64,000 nucleotides of DNA from Escarpia spicata (taxonomy: Eukaryota; Annelida; Polychaeta; Sabellida; Siboglinidae): positions 49,748,592 to 49,812,591 of the forward strand of contig OZ023213.1 in the NCBI GenBank assembly GCA_963995525.1. Reading direction: 5' to 3'. The position numbers were made by a program, and so were the translations under genes. This document shows positions 31,628 through 43,329 of this stretch, piece after piece (the first letter of the stretch is position 1; every line of letters starts with the position of its first letter). The notes under the pieces are model-generated. The model did no database searches and was not told the DNA's origin. It saw only the letters and a list, made by a program, of their open reading frames with translations.

Positions 31628-32022
31628 TGATATTTTTACTTATTTCACAGTCAGTTTGCCTTTTCTCCCGTAACGTTTCGGCTACTTTCAATAGTCATCC
31701 TCAAACGGCTACCGCTAGATCGCGAGACGGTAGTCCTTCAGCGCAGACGTAGGACTTCACACCAAAGAAGCGATCTGGATTAGAAAAACCAAAGACAGCA
31801 TGAATCGAGATGAAGTACCGACTCTCACACATCTATGACCATCTCTTGAAGAGCCACCCAGGGCGCAGCCGTGGGGGGCACACTCCGGAGTGACTACGCC
31901 AGCGTTGAAGGACTACCGTGTCGCTATCTAGCGGTAGCCGTCGGAGGAAGAATGCTGAAAGCAGCCGAAACGTCACGGAAAAATGTAAACTGACTGTGAA
32001 ATAAGTAAACATATCACTAATT
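31628..32022. mobile_element. Palindromic block of two inverted hammerhead-bearing terminal repeats
   Basis: The left end TTTACTTATTTCACAGTCAG is repeated inverted at the right end (CTGACTGTGAAATAAGTAAA). Each half carries a hammerhead-like core: minus strand near 31670-31712 (TTGAGGATGACTATTGAAAG, TAGCCGAAACGTTACGG) and plus strand near 31936-31978 (CGGAGGAAGAATGCTGAAAG, CAGCCGAAACGTCACGG). Each has a single, different substitution in CUGANGA, while GAAAC is intact in both. No protein is encoded. It looks like two PLE pseudo-LTRs head to head, or a non-autonomous derivative. Confidence 0.65.
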
Positions 32023-32529
32023 TGGCAGAATACCTGCATATATTATTATGATGCACGTTCAACATTAACAGTGACAGCAGGCATCATGATGAATTAAGCT
32101 TTTAACTGAACAATGGTATGAAGTACTGTTTATACCTATTAAGAATGCGTTGATGAGTGCAGTAAGGTCTGCCACGTGGCACTAGTTAACATTCATCATG
32201 TAAAACTGTTCTTTATCGGAAATAATTTCGAAAGACTGTCTTCTCGACGTCTGCCGAAACATTTCCTGAAAGGAGATCGTGGGAGATGTGGAACGTGTGA
32301 TTTTCACGGTAGTACTGCTGCTGGTACAGCTATTTGTGTACGTAGTCGACATGTGCTTGCGTGCGTGTGTGCGTGCGTGTGTACAACAAACGAATACAAT
32401 TTACAAAAAAGTCAGTGACGTCGGAGTTACCCTCCTTCAAACATTGTATACTCATATTTATGATGTGTGTTGTTTTATAGACACGTGCATGTGTGTGAGT
32501 ATGTGCGTGCTTGAGCGTGTGTGGGGGTA

Positions 32530-32764
<235 letters not shown>

Positions 32765-32956
32765 CTAGTAATGTGTTGTCAATGTTTGTATTAACCTCTC
32801 GTTCATTTCATTAATTCAACTCTTAACGTCAACACATAGGGCCTGCAAAATATATTTGCACATCCTTCTAATATCAACATAATGTTACAGCGTGATACAT
32901 ACACATCAGATAACTACAATTCCACTGTTGACACCATTATACAATGTGAATTATCC

Positions 32957-34113
32957 CTAATAGCTAACGTTGGGATATATCACGCCAGATGTCACGTTTG
33001 TCTTTACCTCCGGGCGCTTCTTAATGCTATTAAGATCCTTCTTTTGGAATTTATCATTGGAGCTAGATGATACTTTGTCTTTTGTCACTGCACGTTTAGG
33101 TTTCTGTGCTTCTGGTGGATACGACTGCGATTTGTTGTTGAACTGGAATTCGTCTTTTGCGTTTGTTCGAACTGTTGGGGCAGCGTCTTGCTTCTCGTCT
33201 GATCTATCTTCTAAGCCTGAGCTTGACTCACCCGACCTGCGACTATAGAAGCGTTGCGTAACGCGGATAGCAGATTTCACGCGGTCTTGTAGTTCTTGTT
33301 TGTTTGCTTCCTTCTGCAACCGTGTTTGTTTAATTGTACCCTCCAAATGTTTCATGTGTTTTTTTGTCTTTTGTTTAACCTGTTTCATCCTGCTTAAACG
33401 TTTTGTTTGGTCCGCAAAGTCCTCCTGGAGCTGAATATTTTTATTAAGCAATCGGATCATCTCTTCACAATTATACAGCAGCAACGCACAGTCTGACTCT
33501 TCAGTGTGTGACACAGAGTCAGTATCTACACAGGTATCATCGATGCCTTCTGTGTCGGATTCCGTTGTTGCAATGTCACACGTTGTCTTCCGATCATGAA
33601 CATGCGTCTTGCCTGATTTGATCATCTCGCTCGCTTCTTCCTTCTGTATTGCTTCTTCCGTCTGTGTCTCGATATCGCGATTACGACTACCGAAACCTTT
33701 CAGATTGTTATGTACATACGTAACGATGTTCTGCATGTCGTCGAGGAATGTAGGAATATATTTCTTCATCTTCGTGACGTCGAACTTTGACATGTATGTG
33801 TCGAGTTGTTTCTGCAGTTCTGCGACCGCGACGTCTGAGATATGAAAGTCAGACAGCTCGCTGGCTATTGCCGCAGCCATATTTACGTAAAGTCCAAGAC
33901 AAGTACGTAGTGACTCTGTCTCTTCGGTTGCCTTGTTGCGTTCTTCCTCTGTTGTCTCCAACGCTTTCGTCTGTTCTTCCCCGATCACATCAGACATTTG
34001 TTTACCAAACATCATCATCTTGCTAGTGGAGTCTTTGAATGATTTCATACACATACCTTTAAATTTGTCATTTGCAACACACGTCTCCAACACATGGCCG
34101 TATTGCGCGCTCG
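32957..34113 (-). CDS. CARD-coiled-coil protein 2, exon 3
   Basis: Last exon of the second CARD gene. It starts in phase 1 after acceptor ACTGTCTTTCAG (ends at 34114) and stops at 32957. It encodes SAQYGHVLETCVANDKFKG, a charged helical region (TEEERNKATEETESL, VAELQKQLDTYMSKFDVTK) and a second likely coiled coil around LLNKNIQLQEDFADQTKRLS. A K/S/T-rich tail follows with a possible basic patch (PKRAVTKDKV). With exons 1-2 the protein is 478 residues, shorter than paralogue 1. No ATG is needed in this exon because translation begins in exon 1. The role (CARD-driven adaptor) is inferred from architecture only. Confidence 0.82.
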
Positions 34114-34566
34114 CTGAAAGACAGTTGGTTTCATGTTAAACAATCATTCAGTTAGAGTCGATAGTATGCAGTAACCAAGAGTGCGGTTTTATATAAGAAA
34201 TGTTAGATTTGTTTTGTAAACAATACTTACGATTCTCCGTGCAGTGTTCTTGTTGATGGATTCACAAGTAGGTCTTAAATACACGTTTTAAAAATATGTG
34301 TTTAAATATTACAAACTTCGATATATTTGAAGATCTAATATGACTTGATTTAGTCATCTGATTCCACGATCGACATTATTATCGTGATGTTACGTTTAAT
34401 TATATAAATGTTCTGCGTATAACCGTAATTTCTATCTAAATCGTATGTCTAAATGTTCTAGTACCTTTACTACCCTGTTAATTAGCTTAAAAACAACGAA
34501 TTGTGTATGTCTTGAATATGACGATAATCAACGCATCAACAAAACGTTGCAGTATAAAACACTGAC

Positions 34567-34708
34567 CTTCGTCCTGTTTCAGCTTCTCAGCAATGAAAGA
34601 CTGCGAGCCTTTAATCAGGGCCTGAATGAACATATTGTAGGCGTCTGGTCCACAGGTTTGGAGAATTTCCAGCAGTTTGGCGATTTTATCAGACTTTGTT
34701 GAGCAACT
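34567..34708 (-). CDS. CARD-coiled-coil protein 2, exon 2 (second half of CARD)
   Basis: Exactly 142 nt, as in paralogue 1. It lies between acceptor TCTTTTGCCAG and donor GACGAAG|GTCAGT, with the same phases (0 in, 1 out). It encodes SCSTKSDKIAKLLEILQTCG, then PDAYNMFIQALI and FIAEKLK, clearly parallel to SEKTSREMVAALLDMLPTRG/PSAFDAFCEALI in gene 1. The usual Arg of the CARD TRGP motif is Cys here (TCGP), so surface charge at this helix junction differs from canonical CARDs. Confidence 0.87.
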
Positions 34709-35006
34709 CTGGCAAAAGATTACAGCAGGTTGTTAGGGGAGGGCTTGTGCGTAATGCACTGCGTTTAGGCTTTGCAAAAGTTATTGCAAGTTAATTAGAA
34801 GCTCGAAGACAATAACAGTGTCGCAAGATTAAATATGTTACCAATGACAGTTTTGAAAATATACTAAATAAACTCACATAAATAAATACAGATCAAAATT
34901 TATTTTACCTTGAGGCTTTTATGCTATTGCTTGGTCCACGTACTATGCACTTCCTGGTAAAATATATAACCGGAATTAGTAGTAGTATGATGTACAATCG
35001 CGATTT

Positions 35007-35019
35007 TGTGTGTGTATGC

Positions 35020-35059
<40 letters not shown>

Positions 35060-35195
35060 GCGTGTGCGTGCGTATGTGTGTGTGTGTGTGCGTGCGTGTG
35101 CGTGCATGCGTATGTGTGAGTGTGTGTGTGTATGCTGCGTGCGTGTTTGGGTGCGCGCGTGTGCTTGTGCGCATGTGTGCGTGTGTACGTTCATG
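35007..35195. repeat. (TG)n/(GTGC)n microsatellite in intron 1 of CARD gene 2
   Basis: GT dinucleotide core followed by a mixed GTGC/GTAT section. Open frames across it are artefacts. Confidence 0.95.
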
Positions 35196-35230
35196 GTAGC
35201 ATTGTTTTCAATATTTAAAATCATCTATAC

Positions 35231-35368
35231 CTTTATTTCATCCATCATGCCATCTGTCAGAACCCTCTTCTCAGTAAGATAACCCCAGAACATTTCTTCT
35301 TTCGTATATATATTTTGAAGTAAGTAGGTCCAGTTGTCTTTGAGCACATCGCGGTGCAACTGATTCAT
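35231..35368 (-). CDS. CARD-coiled-coil protein 2, exon 1 (start and first half of CARD)
   Basis: Short exon found by comparison with gene 1: 138 nt (46 codons), ATG at 35368, donor ATAAAG|GTATAG in phase 0. It encodes [20 protein letters not shown], then [20 protein letters not shown] and K. It aligns with gene 1 (LHRSLL..IYLLHNL..DLLWGNLI..VLSTDMVETIR) and completes a CARD when joined to SCSTKSDK. There is no nearby in-frame upstream stop, so a slightly longer N-terminus cannot be excluded; this ATG gives the usual CARD start. Confidence 0.82.
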
Positions 35369-36011
35369 ATTCAAGCAGTAAATTACCACCCAGTCGGTGG
35401 TGCTCGAGACGAGTGTTCTCGGCGAAGGTGCGTGTCAGCCCCACGTATACACGCTGTATCCGGGGGAGGTGTGCGACAAGAGAAATCCGTTGTGTTCCAA
35501 CATCTGACGTCTACCCAGTTAGAGTTATATCTTTGGATAGGCCGATTGTAATTTTTGCTGTGCACCGATATAGCTAGAGCGAATACTGTTATTGCGCCGT
35601 GGTTATGTGCTGTGCCAACACGTTTCCACGAAAGAATCCTGCAGAGGAAGTTATATAGAGGAGGTTATGGTTATGTATACACATAATTACAAAACATGTG
35701 TTTATGCTGTGTTGGAGGTAATGAGTATGCTTACGCACAATTATTTCCACATGAATATTATGCGGTATAATAGCTGTGTTGTAATTAATTCTTTTTAAAT
35801 CGCTTATGTGTAATTGATATATGTATACAGTGCATTGAAGACCATACAATTACCTATAATGAAGTAATTTAGCACAATATATATGCTCTTTGTAAACGCT
35901 AAGGGCGTTACGTTTGTAAGAAACAGTCGTGACAGAACTCGTCCAACGCGCACAATGCATGTCCTGTTAACAGTTTAACCTATAACTGCTACAGCACTGA
36001 CCGTCTTGGTA

Positions 36012-36290
36012 GTTAATACCCATAGGCGGACCCAAGGGGTCTGAGTATGACGTGCCCCCCGTGACCTAGGAATTTGGCGCAATAAGGCTGAAGTTACGTA
36101 GATTTTTTTCAATAGCAACAGCGCCACCCCGTCGTCCGTTGCCACTAGTCCAGCCGAGACAGCGGAAGAGTTGAAGTTACTAAGCGCGGCAGCGACACAT
36201 TTTCTATACCATTTGGTTCGGTCGCCAGTGGAGGTTTTTGTTGCACCTCTGATTTCCCACTTTGGATCCGTCCTTGGTACCAACAGTTTA
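36012..36290. mobile_element. Small TIR-like element related to the insertion at 41821
   Basis: Ends carry ATAGGCGGACCCAAGGGG and GGATCCGTCCTTGG. The body includes CGGTCGCCAGTGGAGGTTTT, matching (inverted) AACCTCCACTGGCGGCCGA of the element at 41821-42091. No coding capacity. I cannot define a target duplication here. Confidence 0.6.
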
Positions 36291-37200
36291 AACTAACCGA
36301 GGACGCTGCGTGTCACATGTATCCATACTATACAATACAACTTATGTACATAAAATAACATCAATACTATTCATTTGAAATTTTAATTATCAGACGATTT
36401 ATGTACTAAATGATAAATTCGGCCTTACAAAGCATCATATGGTTCAGATAGACTCCTATTAAGCCAAAGCTTGGTCGCTAACACACGAGCCACCCTGATA
36501 TTAATTTTTTTATTAACTCAGATTTATATAAAACAAAGTCTAGATAGATTTGTATATAACTCTGCTAAGGGCAAAACGTGGCCGTCTGCTATTTTTGTGT
36601 GAAGTGTATTTTGGTTACTAAATAACGCAAAAGAAAATGACAGCTTGGGAAAACAATTAATCATGTCCGACACACGGTATTGATTGGGTCCTGTTGTGCA
36701 GTTATGATTAGATCAACGCGTAAAAAATGGTGCTTGTAGTGACGTATGGAATTATTGTTTACGTCATAGTTGGTGTATGCACAATTAAATTCATCTCCAG
36801 TATGTACATGAGCCTTTTGATTGGGACGCTGATATCAGTTGTGAGCCACATGTGACGTCATGGCTGGATGAGTAATTGTGGCTACAGTTGTTCACTTCCG
36901 GTTTAGGTTATTCAAAGTACAGAAAGGTGAATGTAGAGATATCTATAAACAGCTGTAGGCCAAAGTAGGCGCCACTGTCGGAAACTGTTATCAGTACCAT
37001 CAGCCTGAATCGCTCTATACAAATTAGACATGACTGCGCACTTCAGCCAAACGTATAATGTGTATTCTCTTGTACGAGTTTCTTGGACGTGGTCGGTTCG
37101 ACGTTGTCACTGGTGGTCGTTTGGGAATACCGAAGTAAAGCCTTTGTATTCATGTATTCATACTTCATACGGTGACCAAACGGTGCTCTCTTTATTTTAT
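36291..37200. other. Intergenic, no gene seen
   Basis: AT-rich sequence upstream of CARD gene 2 without an exon or transposon that I can support. A short TG/GCGT microsatellite follows at 37205-37285. Confidence 0.5.
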
Positions 37201-37374
37201 TGTAAGCCTACTTGCGTGTACTAGTGTGCGTGCGTGCGTGCTTGCGTGCTGGCGTGCGTGCTTGCGTGTGTGTGTGTGTGTGTGTTTGGTAATATACCAG
37301 TCATTATAGATTGATTAATAACTGGAGTTACTGTATTGCAAAAATAAATGTTATAATTGTTATTTGTTGATGTA

Positions 37375-38528
37375 CAAATGTGTCACCGTAGACCTGTTGA
37401 ATGTGCCACCTTAGACCTGTTGAATGTGTCACCGTAGACCTATTGAATGTGCCACCGTCGAACTGTTGAATGTGCCACCGTAGTCTTGATGAATGTGTCA
37501 CCGTAGACCTGTCGAATGTGCCACCGTAGACCTGTCGAATGTGCCACCGTAGACCTGTCGAATGTGCCACCGTAGACCTGTCGAATGTGCCACCGTAGAC
37601 CTGTCGAATGTGCCACTGTAGACCTGTCGAATGTGCCAACGGAGACCTGTCGAATGTGCCACCGGAAACCTGTCGAATATGCCACCGTAGACCTGTCGAA
37701 TGTGCCACCGTAGATCTGTCAACTGTGTCACCGTAGACCTGTCGAATGTGCCACTGTAGACCTATTGAATGTGCCACCGTATACCTGTTGAATGTGTCAC
37801 CGTAGACCTGTTCAATGTGCCACCGTAGATATGTTGATTGTGCCACAGTAGACCTGTTGAATGTGCCACCGTAGACCTGTTGAATGTGCCACCGTAGACC
37901 TGTTGAATGTGCTACCGTAGACCTGTTCAATGTGCCACCGTAGACATTTTCAATGTGCCACCGTAGACCTGTTGAATGTGCCACGGTAGACCCGTTGAAT
38001 GTGCCACCGTAGACCTGTTCAGCGTGCCCACATAGACCTGTTGAATGTGCCACCGTAGACCTGTTGAATGTGCCACCGTAGACCTGTTGAATGTGCCACC
38101 GTAGACCTGTTGAAGGTGCCCCCCCTAGACCCGTTCAGTGTGCCACGGTAGACTTCTTGAATGTGCCACCGTAGACCTGTTGAATGTGCCACCGTAGACC
38201 TGTTGCATGTGCCACCGTAGACCTGTTGAAGGTGCCCCCCCCCCTAGACCCGTTCAGTGTGCCACGGTAGACTTCTTGAATGTGCCACCGTAGACCTGTT
38301 GAATGTGCCACCGTAGACCTGTTCAATTGGCCCCCCCTAGACCTGTTCAATTGCCCCCCCCCCTAGACCTGTTCAATGTCCCCTTAGACCTGTTCAATGT
38401 GCCCCCTAGACCTGTTCAATGTGCACCATAGACCTGTTCAATGTGCCCTCCTAGACCTGGTCAGTGTGCCACCGTAGACCTGTTCAATGTGCCCCCTAGA
38501 CTTGTTCAATGTGCCCCCCTAGACCTTC
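37375..38528. repeat. 23-bp minisatellite, ~48 copies, degenerating to one side
   Basis: The unit is GTAGACCTGTTGAATGTGCC plus ACC. The left part is homogeneous, with a CTGTCGAATG sub-variant clustered at 37500-37740. Rightwards the ACCGTA segment decays into C runs (CCCCCCCTAG) and units shorten to 17-22 bp. The polarity suggests expansion from the left or middle. Confidence 0.94.
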
Positions 38529-38539
38529 GGAGATTGTGA

Positions 38540-38680
38540 ACGCCGCCGCGAAAAAAAAATCACCAGCACCCTCTCGAGCCCTACCCCGTCTTCCGATGTT
38601 TTCGATGTCATGATTCGACACCGCGATAGGTTAGTATCCCCCCGCAGACTACCATCTCTGCGCCGCCCCTGACAACTGTA
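38540..38680. mobile_element. Fragment of the copy A/B interspersed family
   Basis: Contains CCGTCTTCCGATGT, TGTCATGATTCGACACCGCG and a GCGCCGCCCCTGAC end, paralleling 23900-24055 and 41575-41740. It is the immediate right flank of the 23-bp array. Confidence 0.45.
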
Positions 38681-38689
38681 CTTTCCGGC

Positions 38690-39200
38690 GTAGAGTGCTT
38701 TCAGTGTAGAGTCCAGATTTCAGCTCCGCAAAGCAGCGTAGTAAATACTATTGCTTTGTATACCTGACAGTTCACCCTGATTGTTACAAAGTGAGTCTTC
38801 CATAAACGTTTGCGCAGTCGACCGAAATTTGAATATTTTATTATACCCTCGCTATGCGCTTCTCCAATTCTACGTCTGGTTTCGCCTCGTCAGAGATGGT
38901 ACATTCAAGATAATTGTTATGGACATTCTAAAGTAGCTGGCCATTTAGGAAGACTTTACCTGGATTAAATTCTACCATTGATGGTTGGTACAGAACTACC
39001 GTTTTCTATAGGTTTATGCTGATACCGTAACACTACAGTTTGCTGTTTCTGCAAATTTGTCGAATAGCGCTTGCATGTCTTCAATGAAGGTTGATGGCAA
39101 CAACCGCACTATCGTCTGCATATAGAGTAATTCACGAAATAGAGCCAATTGTTGATATACAGTACGATAATCTGCATTATATGAAGTACCACATTGCAAT
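38690..39200 (-). pseudogene. Decayed LINE reverse transcriptase C-terminal fragment
   Basis: Minus-strand pieces in changing frames: a YADD-like box near 39125-39105 (LYADDSAVVA), DMQALFDKFAETAN, KTVVLYQPSM, FNPGKVFLNGQLL and YLECTISDEAKPDVELEKRI. The motif order is that of a non-LTR RT palm end plus thumb. Stops and frameshifts throughout. Confidence 0.75.
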
Positions 39201-40075
39201 GATACACATGACCAGAGGCGGGGGTGTCACACGCTATTCAAGATTAGCGCGCCACATGCCTCAATAGGTTGGGGGGTCACACAGTGCTAAAGACGGGACC
39301 GTCACATACAACCAAAGGCGCACGCCGACAGCAGGCGGGGTATTAATTTCTCAATGTGAACGAAAATTTACTCAGACAATATCATGTGTGTTTGTCAGGC
39401 ATTAAGAGAAAAATAAAGGCTTGATTTTAGATGTGTAAGCTCAGAGTTCCGTTCCGTATCAGAACTACATCTGAATAAGGCACCGTCGGAAGGGTAGCGA
39501 CACTCCCTGTTCATGCGATAACGTAGAATACGGATAACGTAAAATATGTCCATTGGGTATTTTCGAACCCTCTGAGGTCAAATTAGGTCTGCATGTATTA
39601 ACAGTGCTTTTTTATAACAAAAGAAGCAATGGATCTACATATACTATATCACATTAAGGCTAAAATGTCAAAATATGTACCAAGGCATGTTTTTTTTTTA
39701 TTTCGAAGTTCCTCAAATCGATTTTTGTTATGATTTCTGGAAAGCAAAGAGAAAGAAACGGTAGAGTTTTACAACATTTCAATTTGAGTTGTCCAATTTG
39801 CAAAAAAAGCATTAACGTAATGAATTATTGAACTATATGTATAATCAATGAAATGTGTGTATGTGTGCGGGTACTTTAATGTTTTCTCTTAGTTTGCTTG
39901 AACCTTGAGCACTAAACTTTCAGGGAATAATTTACGATCCCACTTTTCAAACTACCCCATTTATGTCAAGATTGAACGTTCACTTCGTATTCTATCCGAC
40001 TTTTGTCATTTTGAACAAACAACAAATATCAGCGAGCACGTTATGGTGTTGATGTAAATATGTTGTGTGTGAAAT

Positions 40076-41443
40076 AAAAATAAAGCCCTGCGCGGGGCGA
40101 GTTTTGGCCCGCAGCCCGCGGGGGCCCGCAACCCGCGGGCCCCTTGGGCTGGATTTTTTTTTTGGAGGAGCGGTGCGGGTTAAGTTTCAATTTGTGCGCG
40201 GCGGGGCGGTCTGCGGGTCAGGTCACAGCGGGGCGGGGCAGGGCGGGGCGGTCTGCGGGCTAGTAATTTCTACATGCGGGCTGATTTTTGTAAGTCATTA
40301 ATGGTCGCCGGTTACTCAAATGTGGGACATTCTTTGAGCTAGTTAATTGGGGGTTACCAGATTGTCCTTTGTTTGTGTTTAAACAGTGTTATGATAACAT
40401 GTGCTGGTCTGCCTTGCCAGCTTCAGTCAGGTGTGATTAGTGGCTTCTTCCAGGAGGAAGTATCAGTTCAGGCCATCAATATGTTTGTGTAATTAAGCCA
40501 CCAGGATGTCCAGTGTCCATAAAGAGCAGTTACCCCACCAATTAGGCAGGAAATGCCTTTGATATGTGGAGACTGGAGACCATGCCACTTGGCACTGGCT
40601 GACAGTGCTAACTGCTAAGAACAAGAACAGTCTGCATGTCTTCCTCTGTAGATGTAAGATGGCTCAAGTCAAACTGCCTTCTACACTAGTATAATCCGGT
40701 GCCAGTAGCCTGGTCCAGAGGGGATTTGGAGCCTGTTATATGGACATGTGAAATCCCTCTCAACAATCAATAGTCTACGATCAGAAAATATAAATTGCAA
40801 ACTTCTAATATCAGCAGATTGCAAATTGCAACACTGCCTTTGTGCACCAGACTCAACCTTTGAACAACTTATGTACATGCAGTACAATGGCAAATAGATT
40901 ATAAGATCATAGGATGCCACTGAAATTAATGCCAGCGGTGTGAATTTCATGTCATAAAAATTGATCAACTGCCATTGCATATTCACTTGTGCTGAGTTAT
41001 ATCAATTAGATTAATTAATAATTTTAAAATACGTTACAATTTATACTCGTACCTTTACTTTGCCCCAGATCTGCTTATCACCTTCAGGCATTTACATTAT
41101 AATGACAAGGGTTCTATTTTTCGTAAAGATGGAGAAGTACGACATGGTTGTCACCCAGCGCCGTGCATTTGTTAATATTGTAAACAACAAGGATTAATAA
41201 AGATGATATATTTTCAATGATTCCATGTCATCTGTTGTGGGGTGCGGGGCGGGTTCGGGCTGACTTTTGACTAATTACTGCGGGGCGGGTTGCGGGCCAA
41301 ACTACTGCGGGCCAAGATGTGGCAAAATATGCTGGGCGGGGCGAGCTGCGGGCCGAGTTGTAATATGTGGGGCGGGCTGCGGGTCAAATGACATAGTTGC
41401 GGGACGGGTGCGGGCTCAGATTTCCAGCCCGCGCAGGGCTTTA
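40076..41443. mobile_element. Non-autonomous TIR DNA transposon, 1.37 kb, 9-bp target duplication
   Basis: Flanked by GTGTGAAAT at 40067-40075 and 41444-41452. Terminal inverted repeats are TAAAGCCCTGCGCGGG (from 40081) and CCCGCGCAGGGCTTTA (to 41443); the left has five extra A bases outside. Both subterminal regions (~200 bp) are extremely GC-rich, with repeated GCGGG and GGGGCGGG words, while the core (40300-41220) is AT-rich. No transposase is encoded. An 8-9 bp duplication would suit a hAT-type enzyme; this is an inference. Confidence 0.8.
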
Positions 41444-41820
41444 GTGTGAAATGGTGCTGAAGCTCCGGTGAAAAACCTTCAACAGCACCCTCACCTACGT
41501 TTTCCGATGTCAGGAACTGCCACAGCCTAACGGCGGAGTGGTGCTGAAGATCCATCAAAAAAATTTAAGCAGCTCCCCCGGTCTTCCGATGTCAAGATCC
41601 GATATTGGAGTCGTGCTGAAGCCCCCCTCAGCCTACCCAATATGAATTTGGTGTCCAGTGTTTTTTTTTACCGAGCCTCAAGAGGGGTGCAATTAGAGGT
41701 TTGAGCCCCTAGACTACCCTATCTGGACCCGCCCCTGAGTAGGAAGGGGGTATAATGGTAACAAAAGCCTGAAATATTTGCATTTCCCTAAACAATTATT
41801 ACCTACAATTAACTTACTGT

Positions 41821-42091
41821 CAGGGGCGGATCCAGAGAGGGTAGTCTAGGGGGGCATAACAACCTCCACTGGCGGCCGAATCAAACAGTGTAGAAAATTT
41901 CTAGCTGCTGCTGTTACTTCAATTTCTTCGCTGTTTCGATCGGTATAACTTCAGCTTATTTTCACCTGAATGGGGGCACAATGGTCTAGGAGGGCACGGT
42001 CACAAGGGCCCATTCAAAAAGGTCTACAGACTCGCCAAATTTCAAAGGTTTGGGGGGCACGTGCCTTCCAGGCCCCCTGGATCCGTCTATG
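41821..42091. mobile_element. MITE-like element, 271 bp, ACTGT target duplication
   Basis: Bounded by ACTGT (41816-41820 and 42092-42096); copy A has the single site GTTACTGTTGCG. The ends are CAGGGGCGGATCCAG and CTGGATCCGTCTATG, imperfect inverted repeats sharing GCGGATCCAG/CTGGATCCG. Related to the element at 36012. Confidence 0.8.
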
Positions 42092-42567
42092 ACTGTTGCA
42101 TTTTAAATGGAAACAAAAGGCATTTGTTTGGACCTACATCTAAGAGTTAATAAAAAGCTAACCATTAACAACCACCATCAACATACTATGTCAGCAGTTT
42201 ACTAGAATAACCTTGGTGTGTATCAATGCTAGTCTTCCCAGTGCGTCAGTCGCCCAACTGAGGACAGTCATTCGTATTGCTCCATAACACATGTATTTCG
42301 GCTAGCCGTTTGTTTGTGTTATTAATGACATTTTCTGGGTTGATTAAGCCACTTTTAAAGAAGTATTTATGTTTTAAGTATAGTGTAACATGTTTAGGCC
42401 TTATGCCGACAGCTTGTACGCATATAGCAGTGTTTGTGTGTGCGCGGCGCGTGTGCGCGTGTGTAGTGCCGGATTTATGGCAGGGCAAACGGGGCAGTTG
42501 CCCATAAGCTGCCACAAAATAATTTTATGGGGGCCTCCACATTTTCCATGGGGGGTCCATATTCCAT

Positions 42568-42795
42568 ATGACACCGGCAGCACGAACGTCATCCTACCTC
42601 ATGCTCGAGTGAAAGTTGGTACTGTTGAACTGGGCATGCTCATTGACAATGGTGCGAGCGTCAACGTGATCAACGAAGCAACGTTTGCACAGTTTACCCC
42701 GAAGCCAAAGCTGACTAGGAGCAAAACAAAGATCGTGGCCTATAGGTCAAACACGAAAATTCCACACCTAGGGCAATTTAACAAGATTGCCACCC
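42568..42795 (+). pseudogene. Retropepsin-like protease fragment (LTR-element derived)
   Basis: The open frame contains VKVGTVELGMLIDNGASVNV, then INEATFAQF and KTKIVAYRSNTKIPHLGQF. The LIDNGAS block is the active-site D-T/N-G-A-S motif of retropepsins, with Asn replacing the usual Thr. Only the protease stretch remains, without flanking gag or RT. It is not part of the LTR element at 50242. Confidence 0.7.
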
Positions 42796-42889
42796 AGAGA
42801 ATTAACTCTAGATGGACAAGGAAGCCTTTTGGCTTATCGAGAGTCCAACTTGTTTTACTTACGTGTATCCTGCCCTTCTGAGGTACGTG

Positions 42890-43022
42890 TAAATTTTAGT
42901 TTTAAACATATTCACGGTACTAGCACCCACACAATCAGCAGATAGTCTGTTCCATTCATTTTACAGTCCTTTGTGAAAATGAGAACTTTCTTATATCTAA
43001 TCTACACTGCTCCTGTAATAAT
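42890..43022 (-). mobile_element. CR1-like 3' fragment
   Basis: Shares CAGTCCTTTGTGAAAATGA, AACTTTCTTATATC and AATCTAC.CTGCTCCT with the CR1-like fragment at 25690-25750, in the same orientation. Too short to encode a domain. Confidence 0.6.
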
Positions 43023-43025
43023 GTA

Positions 43026-43200
43026 ATGTATGCGGCCGAGTGCTAAGAGTACCGGACTCTCGACTGGAGGGACCGGGGTTCAAATCCCGGCGCCGGCTGA
43101 GCAGTGGTTCGGCTGCCGTGTCGAAACTTGGGCAATTTCGTTTACCCTACGTCTCCCCCTTCCAACCCGCACCGGCCAGCGTAGGCCAACAACACCAGCA
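43026..43200 (+). mobile_element. tRNA-like head joined to a LINE body
   Basis: GCGGCCGAGTGCTAAGAGTA resembles a class II tRNA 5' half and A box, and GGGGTTCAAATCCCGG is a near-perfect B box and T arm. An ACTTGGGCAA motif follows, as in the SINE at 18288, then about 140 nt leading into the RTE-like coding region on the same strand. It could be an internal Pol III promoter of a SINE or a chimeric LINE 5' end. Confidence 0.65.
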
Positions 43201-43329
43201 TGCAATGTACAATGAAGCCAAGGCCCCCAGGCCCCAGCAGCATCGAAAGAGTCTATGACCAAGGAGGCGGTTCGGGTCAAGTAGGGCTACGTGCAGGAGG
43301 TGCTAAGAATCTATGGGTCAAGAAGAGCC

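Larger units (their letters stand above)
39690..42522 (+). mobile_element. Interspersed element copy B with two insertions
   Basis: Second long copy of the family described at 20290-29082. Its own body is 39690-40075, 41444-41820 and 42092-42522. It lacks all four of copy A's interruptions and instead contains the TIR element 40076-41443 and the small element 41821-42091. It shares with copy A the ending GCCGGATTTATGG(C/T)AGG then GCAGTTGCCCA.AAGCTGCCAC. Confidence 0.75.

Noticed and set aside
42246..42592. Possible coding exons around 42.3-42.6 kb
   Set aside because: Sequence is the shared 3' end of interspersed copies A and B; open frames are not conserved between the copies.
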